Shown here: positions 25,141-39,700 of the stretch, piece by piece
Layout: every line of letters begins with the position of its first letter
How positions within the stretch are numbered: position 1 is the first letter of the stretch
Source: Ricinus communis
Lineage: Eukaryota > Streptophyta > Magnoliopsida > Malpighiales > Euphorbiaceae
Direction of reading: 5' to 3'
Assembly: GCF_019578655.1 (NCBI RefSeq)
Contig: NC_063261.1
Coordinates: 1,364,001-1,428,000 of the forward strand
DNA: 64,000 bases
Made by a program: the position numbers and the translations under genes
Notes under the pieces: model-generated
Seen by the model: the letters and a program-made list of their open reading frames with translations, nothing else
The model's database searches: none
Told to the model about the DNA's origin: nothing

Positions 25141-28100
25141 CAACTCCGTAAGAGGAGTATATTTGTCAATATGAGAAACAACCCCATGGGAGGGGTATAT
25201 CTTTCAAAATGAGAAAACAAAACCCAAAAAAGTGGCATGTTTTTTAATATGAGAAAACAACCCTGTAACAGGGGTATATTTGTCAATATTAGAAAAGAAA
25301 CCCGTAAGAGGGGTACATTAGTCAATATTAGAAAACAACCCTGTGAGAGGGGGAATATCTTTCAAAAGAAGAAAATAACCCCAAAAATGTGGTATATTTT
25401 GTAATATGAGAAAACAACCCCGTAAAAGAGTTATAATTGTCAATATTATGAAATAACCCCATAAGAGAGGTATATTTGTTAATATGAGAAAACAACCCCA
25501 TAAGAGGGGTATATTTATCAATATTAGAAAGCAACCAAGTCAGAGGGGTATATCCTTCAAAATGAGATAACAACCCCAAAAAGTGGTACATTTTTTAATT
25601 TGAGATAACAACCCCGTAAGAGGGAAATATTTGTCAATATGAGAAAACAACCTCTTATGAGGGGTATATTGGTCAATATTAGAAAACAACCCCGTAAGAG
25701 GGGTATATCATTCAAAATAAGAAAACTACCCCATAAAAGTGGTATAATTTTTAATATGAGAATACAATCCTGTAAAAGAAATTTATTTGTCAATATTGGA
25801 ATATAACCCCGTAAGAGGGGTATATTTGCCAATATGAGAAAACAACCCCGTAAGAGGGATATATTTGTCAATATCATAAAACAACCCCATAAGAGCGGTA
25901 TATCCTCCAAAATGAAAAACCACCCCCAAAAAAATGGTATATTTTTTAATTTGAGATAACAACCCCGTAAGAGGAGTATATTTGTCAATATGAGAAACAA
26001 CCCCATAGGAGGGGTATATCTTTCAAAATGAGAAAACAACTCCAAAAAAGTGGTATATTTTTTAATATGAGAAGACAACCCAGTAAGAGGGGTATATTTG
26101 TCAATATTAGAATACAACCCCGTATGAGGGGTATATTGGTCGATATTAGAAAACAACCCCGTAAGAGGGGTATATCCTTCAAAATGAGAAAACAACCCCA
26201 AAAAAGTGGTATATTTTTAAACATGAGAAAACAACCGCATAACAGGGGTATATTTATTAATATTATAAAAGATCCCCGCAAGAGGGGGAATATCTTTCAA
26301 AATGAGAAAACAACCCCAAAAAATGGTATATTTTTTAATTTGAGATAACAACCCCGTAAGAGGGGTATATTTATCAATATGAGAGAAAACCCCGTATGAG
26401 GGGTATATTGGTCAATATTAGAAAATAACCCCGTAAGAGGGGTATATCCGTCCAAATAAGAAAATAACCCTAAAAAGATGGTATATTTTTTAATATGAGA
26501 AAACCACCGTGTAAGAGGGGTATATTTTTCAATATTAGAAAAAAACCACGTAAGAGGGGTATATCTGTCAAAATAAGAAAACAACCCCAAAAAACTGGTG
26601 TATTCGTTAATATTCGAAAACAACCGGGTAAGAGGGGTATATTTGTCAATTTTAGAAAATAACCCCATATGAGGGGTATATTGGTCAATATTAAAAAATA
26701 ACCCCGTAAGAGGGATATATCCTTCAAAATGAGAAAACAACCCTAAAAAAGTGGTATATTTTTTAACATAAGAAAGCAACCCCGTAAGAGGGGTATATTT
26801 GTCAATATGAGAAAACAACCCCGTAAGAGGGGTATGTTTGTCAATATAAGAAAACAACCCCGAAAGAGGGGTATATCCTTCAAAATGTGAAAACAATCCC
26901 GAAAAAGTGGTATATTTTTTAAGATGAGAAAATAACCCCGTAACATGGGTATATTTGTTAATATAAGAAAACAACCCCGTAAAAGTGGTATATTTGTCAA
27001 TATTAGAAAACAATCCGGTAAGAGGGGTATATCTTTCAAAATGAGAAAACAACTCCGTAAGAGGGGTATATTTGTCAATATTAGAAAACAACCCATTAAG
27101 AGGGGTATATCTTTCAAAATGAGTAAACAACCCGAAAAAAAATGGTATATTTTTTAATATGAGAAAATAACCCGGTAAGAGGGGTATATTTGTCAATATA
27201 AGAAATCAATCCGGTAATAGGGGTATATTTGTCAATATAAGAAAACAACCCCGAAAGAGGGATCCTTCAAAATGTGAAAACAATCCCGAAAAAGTGGTAT
27301 ATTTTTTAAGATGAGAAAATAACCCCGTAACATGGGTATATTTGTTAATATGAGAAAACAACCCCGTAAGAGTGGTATATTTGTCAATATTAGAAAACAA
27401 TCCGGTAAGAGGGGTATATCTTTCAAAATGAGAAAACAACTCCGTAAGAGGGGTATATTTGTCAATATTAGAAAACAACCCATTAAGAGGGGTATATCCT
27501 TCAAAATGAGAAAACAACCCCAAAAAAGTGGTCTATTTTTAAATACGAGAAAACAACCCCGTAACAAGGGTATATTTGTTAATATTAGAAAATAACCCCG
27601 TAAGAGGGTTATATTTGTCAATTTTAGAAAACAACCCCTTAAGAGGGGTATATCTTTCAAAATGAGAAAACAGCTCCGTAAGAGAGTTATATTTGTCAAT
27701 AATAGAAAAAAAAACCCATTAAGAGGGGTATATCTTTCAAAATGAGTAAACAACCCGGAAAGAAGTGGTATATTTTTTAATTTCAAATAACAACCCCATA
27801 AGAGGGGTATATTTGTCAATATGAGAAAACAACCCCGTAAGAGGGGTATATTGGTTAATATTCGAACACAACCCAATAAGAGAGGTACATTTGTCAATAT
27901 GAGAAAACAACCCCGTAGTAGGGGTATATTTTTCAATATTAGAAAACAACCCCGAAACAGGGGTATATATTTCAAAATGAGAAAACAACCCCAAAAAAGT
28001 GGTACATTTTTTAAAATGAGAAACAACCACGTAAGAGGGGTATATTTATCAATATTAGAAAACAACCCCGTAAGAGGGGCACATTTGTCAATATTAGAAA

Positions 28101-30339
28101 AAAAACCACGAGAGGTATATCTCTCAAAATGTGAAAACAACCCAAAAGAAAAAGTATATTTGTCAGTATTAGAAAAAAAACCCCGTAAGAGGGGTATGTT
28201 TGTCAATATTAGAAAAACACCCCGTAAGAGGGGCATATCTTTGAAATCGAGAAAACAACTCGAAAAAGTGGTATATTTTTTAATATGAGAAAACAACTCG
28301 GTAGGAGGGGTATATTTATCAATATTAGAAAAAAAACCCCGTAAGAAGGATATATTTGTCAATATGAGAAAACCACCCCGTAAGAGGCGTATATTTGTCA
28401 ATATCAGAATACAACCCTAAATGAGGGTTATATTGGTCAATATAAGAAAACAACCCAATAAGAGGAGTATATTCTTCAAAATTAGAAAACAACCCTAAAA
28501 AGTGGCATATTTTTTAATATAAGAAACAACCCCGTAAGAGGGGTATATTTGTCAATATGAGAAAGCAACCCTGTAAGAGGGGTATATTTGTCAATATTAG
28601 AAAACAACCCCATAAGAATGGTATATCTTTCAAAATGAGAAAACAACCCCAAAGAAGTGTTATATTTTTAACATGAGAAAACTACTCCAAAAAAGTTGTA
28701 TGTTTTTTAATATAAGAAAACAACCCGGTAAGAGGGGTATATTTGACAATATTGGAAAACAACCCCGTAAGAGGGGTATATTTGACAATATTGGAAAAAA
28801 AAACCCCGTAAGAGGGGCATATTTTTCAAATTGGGAAAACAACCCCAAAAAGTGGTATAGTTTTTAATATGAGAAAACAACCCGGTAAGAGGGGTATATT
28901 TGTCAATTTTAGAAAACAATACCATATGAGGGGTATATTGGTCAATATTAAAAAATAACCCCGTAAGAGGGATATATCCTTCAAAATGAGAAACAACCCT
29001 AAAAAACTGATATATTTTTTAATATAAGAAAGCAACCCCTTAAGAGGGGTATATTTGTCAATATGAGAAAATAACCCCGTAAGAGGGGTATATTTGTCAA
29101 TATGAGAAAGCAACCCCATAAGAGGGGTCTATTTGTCAATATTAGAAAACAACCCCGTAAGAATGGTATATCTTTCAAAAAAAATAACCCCAAACAAGTG
29201 TTATATTTTTAATATGAGAAAACTACTCCAAAAAAGTGGTATGTTTCTTAATATAAGAAAACAACCCGGTAAGAGGGGTATATTTGACAATATTGGAAAA
29301 CAACCCCGTAAGAGGGGTATATTTGTCAATATTAGAAAATAACCCTGCAAGAGGGGTATATTTATCAATATGAGAAAAGAACTCTGTAAGAGAGGTATAT
29401 TTGTTAATATTAGAAAACAACCCCGTCAGAGGGTTATATCTTTCAAAATGAGAAAACGACTCTAAAAAAGTGGTATGTTCTTTAATATGAGAAAACAACC
29501 CGGTAAGATGGGTATATTTGTCAATATTAGAAGACAACCCCGTAAGAGGGGTACATTTGTCAATATTAGAAAATAACCACGTTAAAAGGGTTATATCTTT
29601 GAAAATGAGAAAACAACACCAAAAAAGTGGTATAGTCTTTGATATGAGAAAACAACCCCGTAAAAGTGGTATCTTTGTCAATATTAGAAAACAACCCCGT
29701 CAGTGGGGTATATTTTTCAATATGAAAAAACAACCCTGTAAGAAGGGTATATTTTTAAATTTCAGAAAACAACCCCATAAGAGGGATATATTTGTCAATA
29801 TGAGAAAACAACCCCGTAAGAGGGGTATATTGGTCAATATTAGAAAACAACCCAGTAAGAGGGGTATATCCTTCAAAATGAGATAATAACCCTGTAAGAG
29901 GGGTATATTTGTCAATATTAGAAAAGAAGCCCGTAAAAGGGGTATTTTTTTCAATATGAGAAAACCACCTTGTAAGAGGGGTATATTTATCAATATGAGA
30001 CAACAACACTTTAGGAGGGGTGTATCTTTCAAAATGAGAAAACAAAACCCAAAAAAGTGGTATGTTTTTTAATATGGGAAAATAACCCTGTAACAGGGGT
30101 ATATTTGTCAATATTAGAAAAGAACCCCGTAAGAGGGGTATATTTCTCAATATGAGAAAAGAACCCCGTAAGAGGGGTATACCATTCAAAATGAGAAAAC
30201 TGCTCCACGAAAGTTTATAATTTTTAATATGAGAAAACAATCCTGTAAAAGAGGTATATTTGTCAATATTAGAAAATAACCCTAAAAAAGTGGTATATCT
30301 TTTAATTTGAGAAAAGAACCCCGTAAGAGGGGTATATTT

Positions 30340-30760
30340 GTCAATATCAGAATACAACCCCGTAAGAGGGGTATATTTGTCAATATTAGAAAACAACCAC
30401 GTACGAGGGGTATATTTGTCAATATAAAAAATAACCCCGTAAAAGGGGTATATTTATCAATTTTAGAAAACAATCCTGTAAGAGGGGTATATCCTTCAAA
30501 ATGAGAAAACAACTCCAAAACAGTGGTATATTTTTTAATATGAGAAAACAACCCGGTAAGAGTGGTATATATGTCAATATTAGAAAACAACCCCATAAGA
30601 GGGGTACGTTTGTCAATATTAGAAAATAACCTAGTAAGAGGGGGTATATCTTTCAAAATGAGAAAACAACCCCAAAAAAGTGGTATGTTTTTTAATATGA
30701 GAAAACAACCCTATAAGAGGGATATATTTGTTAATATTAAAAAACAACCCCGTAAGAGGG
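30340..30760. repeat. Duplicated satellite block, copy 1 (partner 32440-32860)
   Basis: The rare unit GGGGTACGTTTGTC lies at 30601 and at 32701, an offset of exactly 2100, with matching monomer order around it. Neighbouring blocks repeat at other offsets: about 1360 for AACATGGGTATATTTATC at 32001 and 33361, and about 1371 for units at 36561 and 37932. The array therefore grew by many unequal exchanges of different lengths. Confidence 0.75.
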
Positions 30761-33700
30761 GAATATTTTTCAATATAAGAAAACCACCCCGTAAGATTGG
30801 TATATTTGTCAATATTAGAAAACGACCCCTTAAGAGGGGTATATGTTTCAAAATGAGAAAATAACTCCGTAAGAGTGGTATATTTATAAATATTATAAAA
30901 AAAACCTATTAAGAGGGGTATATCTTTCAAAATGAGTAAACAACCCGAAAAAATGGTATATTTTTTAATATAAGAAAACAACACCGTAAGAGGGGTATAT
31001 TTGTCAACATTAGAAAACAACCCCGTAAGTGGGGTATATATTTCAAAATGAGAAAACAACTCCAAAAAAGTGGTATATTTTTTAATATGAGAAAACAACC
31101 CGGTAGGAGGGGTATATATATCAATATTAGAAAACAACCCCGTAAGAGGGGTATATTTGTTAATATGAGAAAACAACCCCGTTAGAGGGGTATCTTTCTC
31201 AATATTAGACAACAACCCCGTAAGAGGGGTATATCTTTCAAAATGACAAAACAACCCCAAAAAAGTGGTATATTTTTTAATTTGAGATAACAACCTCGTA
31301 AGAGGGGTATGTTTGTCAATATGAGAAAACAACCCCTAAAGAGGGCTTTATCTTTTAAAATGAGAAAACAACCCCAAAATAGTGATATATTTTTTAATAT
31401 GAGAAATCAACCCCGTAACAGGGGTATATTTGTCAATATTAGAATAGAACCCCGTAAGAGGGGTATATTTGTCAATATGAGAAAACAACCCCATAAGAAG
31501 GGTGTACCATTCAAAAATGAGAAAACTGCCCCACGAAAGTGGTATAATTTTTAATAGGAGAAAATAACACTGTAAAAGAGGTATATTTGACAATATTAGA
31601 AAATAACCCCGTAAGAGGGATATATTTGTCAATATGAGAAAACAACCTTGTAAGAAGGGTATCTTTGTCAATATTAGAAAACAACCCTGTAAGAGGAGTA
31701 CATCCTTCAAAATAAGAAAACAACCCCAAAAAAGTGGTATAATGTTTAATTTGAGAAAACAACCCCGTAAGAGGGGTATATTTGTCAATATGAGAAAATA
31801 ACTCCTTAAGAGGGCTTTATCTTTGAAAATGAGAAAACAACCCCAAAAAGTGGTATTTTTTTTAATTTGAGAGATCAACCCCGTAAAGGGGTATATTTGT
31901 CATTATTAGAAAACAACCCCGTAAGAGGGGAGTATCTTTCAAAATGAGATAGCAACCCCAAAAAAGTGGTATATTTTTTAATATGAGAAACCAACCCTGT
32001 AACATGGGTATATTTATCAATATTAGAAAAGAACCCCGTAAGCGGGGTACATTTGTCAATATTAGAAAACAATCCCGTAAGAGGGGGAATATCTTTCAAA
32101 ATGAGAAAACAACCCCAAAAGTGGTATATTTTTTAATATTAGAAAACAACCCTGTAAAAGGGGTATATTTGTCAATAATAGAAAGAACCCCGTAAGAGGG
32201 GTATATTTCTCAATATGAGAAAGCAACCCCGTAAGAGGGGTATACCATTTAAAATGAGAAAACTGCTCCACGAAAGTTTATAATTTTTAGTATGAGAAAA
32301 CAATCCTGTAAAAGAGGTATATTTGTCAATATTAGAAAATAACCCTGTATGAGGGGTATATTTACCAATATGAGAAAATAACCCTAAAAAAGTGGTATTT
32401 TTTTTATTTGAGAAAAGAACCCCGTAAGAGTGGTATATTTATTAATATTAGAATACAACCCCGTAAGAGGGGTATATTTATCAATATTAGAAACAACCAC
32501 GTAAGAGGGGTATATTTGTTAATATGAAAAACAACCCCGCAAGAGGGGTATATTTATCAATATTAGAAAACAACCCCGTAAGAGGGGTATATCCTTCAAA
32601 ATGAGAAAACAACTCCAAAACAGTGGTATATTTTTTAATATGAGAAAACAACTCGGTAAGAGGAGTATATATGTCAATATTAGAAAACAACCCCGTAAGA
32701 GGGGTACGTTTGTCAATATTAGAAAATAACCTAGTAAGAGGGGGTATATCTTTCAAAATGAGAAAATAACCCCAAAAAAGTGGAATGTTTTTTAATATGT
32801 GAAAACAACCCCATAAGAGGGATATATTTGTTAATATTAAAAAATAACCCTGTAAGAGGGGTATATTTTTTAATATAAGAAAATAATCCCGTAAGAGTGT
32901 ATATTTGTCAATATTAGAAAATAACCCCGTAAGAGGGGTATATGTTTCAAAATGAGAAAATAACTCCGTAAGAGTGTTATATTTGTAAATATTATAAAAA
33001 AACCCATTAAGACGGGTATATTTTTCAAAATGAGTAAACAACCCAAAAAAAGTGGTATATTTTTTAATATGAGAAAATAACCCCGTAAGAAAGGTATATT
33101 TGTCAGTATGATAAAACAATCCCGTAAGAGAGGTATATTTGTCAACATTAGAAAACAACCCCATAAGAGGGGTATATAATTCAAAATGAGAAAACAACTT
33201 CAAAAAAGTGGTATATTTTTTAATATGAGAAATTAACCCCGTAAGAGGGGTATATTTGTCATTATTAGAAAACAACCCCGTAAGAGGGGAGTATCTTTGA
33301 AAATGAGATAACAACCCCAAAAAAAGTGGTATATTTTATAATATGAGAAAACAACCCTATAACATGGGTATATTTATCAATATTAGAAAAGAATCCCGTA
33401 AGCGGGGTACATTTGTCAATATTATAAAACAACCCCGTAAGAGGGGGAATATCTTTCAAAATGAGAAAACAACCCCACAAGAGGGGTATATTTGTCATTA
33501 TTAGAAAAGAATCCCACAAGTGGGGTATATTTGTTAATATAAGAAAAGACAATTGTAAGAAGGGTACATCATTCAAAATGACAAAACTGCCCCACAAAAG
33601 TGGTATAATTTTTAATATGAAAAATCAACCCTGTAAAAGAGATATATTTGTCAATATTAGAATATAACCCCGTAAGAGGGGTATATTTTTCAACATAAGA

Positions 33701-36700
33701 AAACAACCCCGTAAAAGGGTTATATTTGTCAATATTAGAAAACAACCCCGTAAGAGGGGTATATCTTTCAAAATAAGAAAACAACCCCGTAAGAGGGGTA
33801 TATTTGTAAATATTAGAAAACAACCCCGTAAGAGGGGTATATTTGTCAATATTAGAAAACAACCCCGTAAGAGGGTTATATCTTTCAAAATGAGAAAACA
33901 ACTCCATAAGAGGGGCGTATCTTTCAAAATGAGAAAACAACTCCAAAAAGTGGTATATTTTTTAATATAAGATAACAACTGATAAGAGGGGTATATTTGT
34001 CAATACTAGAATACAACCCCTTATGAGGGGTATATTGGTCAATATTAGAGAACAACCCCATAAGAGGGGTATATCCTTCAAAATGAGAAAATAACCCTAA
34101 AAAATATGGTATATTTTTTAATATAAGAAAACAATCCCATAAGAGGGGTATATCCTTCAAAATGAGATAATAACCCTGTAAGAGGGGTATATGTGAAAAT
34201 ATTAGAAAAGAACCTCGTAAGAGGGGTATATTTTCAATATGAGAAAACAACCCTTTCTGAGGGTTATATCTTTCAAAATGAGAAAACAACCCCAAAAAAG
34301 TGGTATATTTTTTAATATCGGAAAACAACCCTGTAATAGGGGTATATTTGTCAATATTAGAAAAGAACCCCGTAAGAGGGGTATATTTGTCAATATGAGA
34401 AAACAACCACGTAAGAGGGGTATATTTGTCAATATCAGAAAACAACCCCGTAAGAGGGGTATTTTTTTCAATATGAGAAAACAACTCTGTTAGAGGTGTA
34501 TATTTGTCAATGTGAGAAAACAACCCTTTATGAGGGATGTATCTTTCAAAATGAGAAAACAACCCTAAAAAAGTGGTATATTTTTTAATATGAGAAAACA
34601 ACCCAGTAACAGGGGTATATTTGTCAATATTAGAAAAGAACCCCGTAAGAGGGGTATATTTGTCAATATGAGAAAACAACTCCGTAAGAGGGGTATACCA
34701 TTCAAAATGAGAAAACTGCTCCACGAAAGTGGTATAATTTTTAATATGAGAAAACAACCCTGTATATTTTTCAATACTAGAAAATAACCTCGTAAGAGGG
34801 GTATAATTATCAATATGAGAAAATAACCCCAAAAAGTGGTATATTTTTTTATATGAGAAAACAACCCGGTAAGAGGACTATATTTGTCAATATTAGAAAA
34901 TAACCCCGTAAGACGTATATATTTGTCAATATCAGAAAACAACCTCGTAAGAGGGGTAAATTTGTCAATATTAGAAAACAACCCCGTAAGAGGGATATAT
35001 CTTTCAAAATGAGAAAACAACTCCAAAAAAGTGGTATATTTTTTAATATAAGAACACAACCCGGTAAGACGGGTATATTTGTTAGTATTAGAGAACAACT
35101 CCATATGAAGGGTATATTCATTAGTATGAGAAAACAACCCCGTAAGAGGGATATATTTGTCAATATTAGAGAACAACCCCGTAAGAGGGGTATATTTATC
35201 AATATGAGAAAACAACCTCGTAAGAGGGGTATATTTGTTAATATTAGAAAACAACTCCGTTAGAAGGATATATCTTTCAAAATGAGAAAAGAACTCCAAA
35301 AAATTGGTATATTTTTTAATATGAGAAAACAACCTGGTAAGAGGGGTATATATGTCAATATGAGAAAACAACCCCATGAGAGGGATACATTTGTCAATAT
35401 TAGAAAAAAACTCGTAAGAGGGGTTATATCTTTCAGAATGAGAAGGCAACCCCAAAAAAGTGATAAGTTTTTTAATATGAGAAAACGACCCCGTAAGAGA
35501 GGTATATTTGTCAATATGAGAAAACAACTTCGTAAGAGGGATATATTTATGAATATTAAAAAACAACCCCGTAAGAGGGGTATATTTGTTAACATGAGAA
35601 AACAACCCCGTAAAAAGGGTATATTTATCAATATAAGAAAACAACTCCGTAAGAGGGGTATATTTGTCAATATGAGAAAATAACCCTGTAAGAGGGGTAT
35701 ATTTGACAATATTAGAAAATAACCCCGTAAGAGGGGTATATTTGACAATATGAGAAAATAACCACGTAAGAGGGGTATATTTGTCAATACGAGAAAATAA
35801 CCCCGTGAGGGGGGTATATTTTTCAATATGAGAAAACAACCCCGTAAGAGGGGTATATTTGTCAATATTAGAAAACAAACCGGTAAGTGGGGTATATCCT
35901 TCAAAATGAGTAAACAACCCGAAGAAAGTGGTATATTTTTTAATATGAGAAAACAACCTCGCAAGAGGGGTATAATTGTCAATATAAGAAAATAACCCTG
36001 TAAGAGGGGTATATTTGTCAATATTAGAAAATAACCTTGTGAGAGGGGTATATTTGTCAATATAAGAAAACAACCTCGTAAGAGGGGTATGTTTGTCAAT
36101 ATTAGAAAATAACCCAGTAAGAGGGGTATATCTTTCATAATGAGTAAACAACCCGAAGAAAGTGGTATATTTTTTAATACGAGAAAACAACCTTGTAAGA
36201 GGGGTATAATTGTCAATATTAGGAAACAACCCCGTAAGAGGGGTATATTTTTCAAAATGAGATAACAACCCTGTAAGAGGGGTATATTTGTCAATATTAG
36301 AGAACAACCCCGTAAGAGGGGTATATTTGTCAGTATTAGAAAACAACCCCGAAAGAGGGGTATATTTATCAATATTAGAAAACAACCTCGTAAGAGGGGT
36401 GTTTTTGTCAATATGAGAAAACAACCCTGTAAGAGGGGTATATTTGTCATTATTAGAAAACAACCCCGTAAGAGCGGTATATATCTTTCAAAATGAGAAA
36501 ACAACTCTAAAATAGTGGTATATTTTTTAATATGAGAAAATAACACGGTAAAAGTTGTATATATGTCAATATTAGAAAACAACCCTTTAAGAGGGGTACA
36601 TTTGTCAATATTAGAAAATAACCTCGTAAGAGGGGGTATATCTTTCAAAATGAGAAAACAACCCCCAAAAAGTGGTGTGTTTTTTAATATGAGAAAACAA

Positions 36701-39700
36701 TCCCATGAGAGGGTATATGTTTCGAAATGAGTAAACAACCCGAGGAATGTGGTGTATTTTTTAATATGAGAAAACCACCCGGTAAGAGGGGTATAATTGT
36801 CAATATTATAAAAAAACCCCGTAAGAGGGATATATTTGTCAATATGAGAAAACAACCCCGTAAGACGGTTATATTTGACAATATTAGAAAATAACCCCGT
36901 AAGAGGGGTATATTTCTCAATATTAGAAAACAACCTCGTGAGAGGGGTATATTTGTCAATATGAGAAAATAACCCGATAAGAGTGGTATATATTTCAATA
37001 TTAGAAAAAAACCCCTTAAGAGGAGTATATCTTTCAAAATGAGTAAACATCCCGAAGAAAGTAGTATATTTTTTAAAATGAGAAAATAACCCCTTAAGAT
37101 TGGTATAATTGTCAATATTAGAAAATAACCCCGTAAGAGGGGTATATTTGTCAATATTAGAAAACAACCCTGTAAGAGGGGTATATTTGTCCATATTAGA
37201 AAACGACCCCGTAAGAGGGGTATATTTGTCAATATTAGAAAATAACACCAGGAGAAGGGTATATTTGTCAATAGGATAAAACAACCTCGTTAGAGGGGTA
37301 TATTTGTCAATATTAGAAAACAACCGGGTAAGAGGGGTATATCTTTCAGAATGAGTAAATAACTCGAAGAAAGTGGTATATTTTTTAATATGAGAAAACA
37401 ACCCCGTAAGTGGGGTATATTTATCAATATGATAAAACAACCCCGTTAGAGGGGTATATTTGTCAATATTAGAGAACAATATGGTAAGAGGGGTATATCT
37501 TTCAAAATGAGTAAACAACTCGAAAAGAGTGATATATTTTTTAATATGAGAAAACAACCCCGTAAGAGGGGTATAATTATCAATATTAGAAAACAACCCC
37601 GTAAGAGGAAGAGGGGTATATTTGTCTATATTAGAAAACAACCGCGTGCGAGGGGTATATTTGTCAATATGAGAAAATAACCCTGTAAGAGGGGTATATT
37701 TGTCAATATTAGAAAATAACCGCGTAAGAGTGGTATATTTGTCATTAGTAGAAAACAACCCCGTAAGAGGGGGACATTTGTCAATATGAGAAAACAACCC
37801 CGTAAGAGGGGTATATTTGTCATTATTAGAAAAAAATCCCGTAAGAGCAGTATATCTTTCAAAATGAGAAAACAACTCCAAAAATGTGGTATATTTTTTA
37901 ATATGAGAAAATAACCCGGTAAAAGTGGTATATATGTCAATATTAGAAAACAACCCCTTAAGAGGGGTACATTTGTCAATATTAGAAAATAACCTCGTAA
38001 GAGGGGGTATATCTTTCAAAATGAGAAAACAACCCAAAAAAAGTGGTATGTTTTTTAATATGAGAAAACAATCCCGTAAGAGGGGTATATCTTTCAAAAT
38101 GAGAAAACAACCCCAAGAAAGTGGTATATTTTTTAATATCACAAAACAACGTCGTAAGAGGGGTATATTTATCAATATCATAAAACAACCCCGTAAGATT
38201 GGTATATTTTCAATATAAGAAAAAAACCCCCTAAGAGGTGTATATCTTTCAAAATGAGAAGAAAACCCCAAAAAACTGGTATATTTGTTAATATTAGAAA
38301 ACAACCCCGTAAGAGGGGTATATTTGTCAATATTAGAGAAAAACCCCGTAAGAGGGGCATATCTTTCAAATTGAGAAAACAACACCAAAAAGTGGTATAT
38401 TTTTTAATATGAGAAAACAAACCGGTAAGAGGGGTATATTTTTCAATATGATAAAACAACCCCGTAAGAGGGGTATATTTGTCAATATTAGAAAAGAATC
38501 CCCGTAAGAGGGGTATATCTTTCAAAATGAGAAAAGAACCCCAAAAAAGTGGAATATTTTTTAATATGAGAAACAAACCCGAAAGAGGGGTATATTTATC
38601 AATATCAGAAAACAACCCCGTAAGAGGGGCATATATTTCAAATTGAGAAAACAACCCCAAAAAAGTGGTATAGTTTTTAATATGAGAAGACAACCCTGTA
38701 AGAGGGGTATATTTGTCAATATTAGTATAAATCCCCGTAAAAGGGGTATATTTTTTAAAATGTGAGAACAACCCAAAAAAAGTAGTATATATTTTAATAT
38801 GAGAAAAAAATCCCGTAAGATATATATATTTGTCAATATGAGAAAATAACCTCGTAAGAGGTGTATATTTATCAATGTGAGAAAACAACCCCGTAGAGGG
38901 ATATATTTGTCAATATTTGAAGGCAACCCCGTAAGAGGGGTATATTTGTGAATATGAGAAAACGACCCCGTAAAAGGGGTATATTTGTCAATATTAGAAA
39001 ACAACCCCGTAAGAGGGTTGCATCTTCCATAATGAGAAAACAACTCTGTAAGAAGAGTATATTTGTCAATATTAGAAAACAACCCTATAAGAAGAGTATA
39101 TTTGTCAATATTAGAAAGCAACCCCGTAAGAGGGGTATGTTTGTCAATATGAGAAAACAACCCCGTAAGAGGGGTATATTTATCAATATTAGAAAACTAC
39201 CCCGTAAGAGGAGTATATTTTTTCAAAATGTGAAAACAACCCTAAAAAAGTGGTATATATTTAATATGAGAAAACTACCCCGTAAGAGAGGTATATTTAT
39301 CAATATAAGAAAATAACCTCGTAAGCGGGGTATATTTATGAATATTAGAAAACAACCACGTAAGAGTGGTATATATTCATCAATATTAGATAACAACCCC
39401 GTAAGAGGGGTATATCTTTCATTTTGAGAAAACAACCCCGTAAGAGGGGTATATTTGTCAATATTAGAAAAATACCCCGTAAGAGGGGTATATTTGTCAA
39501 TATGATGAAACAACCCCGTAAGAGCGGTATATTTGTCTATCGGAGAAAACAACCCCGTAAGAGCGGTATATTTGTCAATAGGTGAAAACAACCCTGTAAG
39601 AGGGGTATATTTTTCAATATTGGAAGACAACCCTGTAAGAGGGGTATATCTTTCAAAAATAACCGCAAAAAATTGGTATATTTTTTAATATGAGAAAACA

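Noticed and set aside
35260..38388. A 1042-residue repeat protein gene on the reverse strand
   Set aside because: The ORF consists only of satellite repeats, switches frame through indels, has no promoter or start context of its own, and similar ORFs occur on both strands throughout the array.
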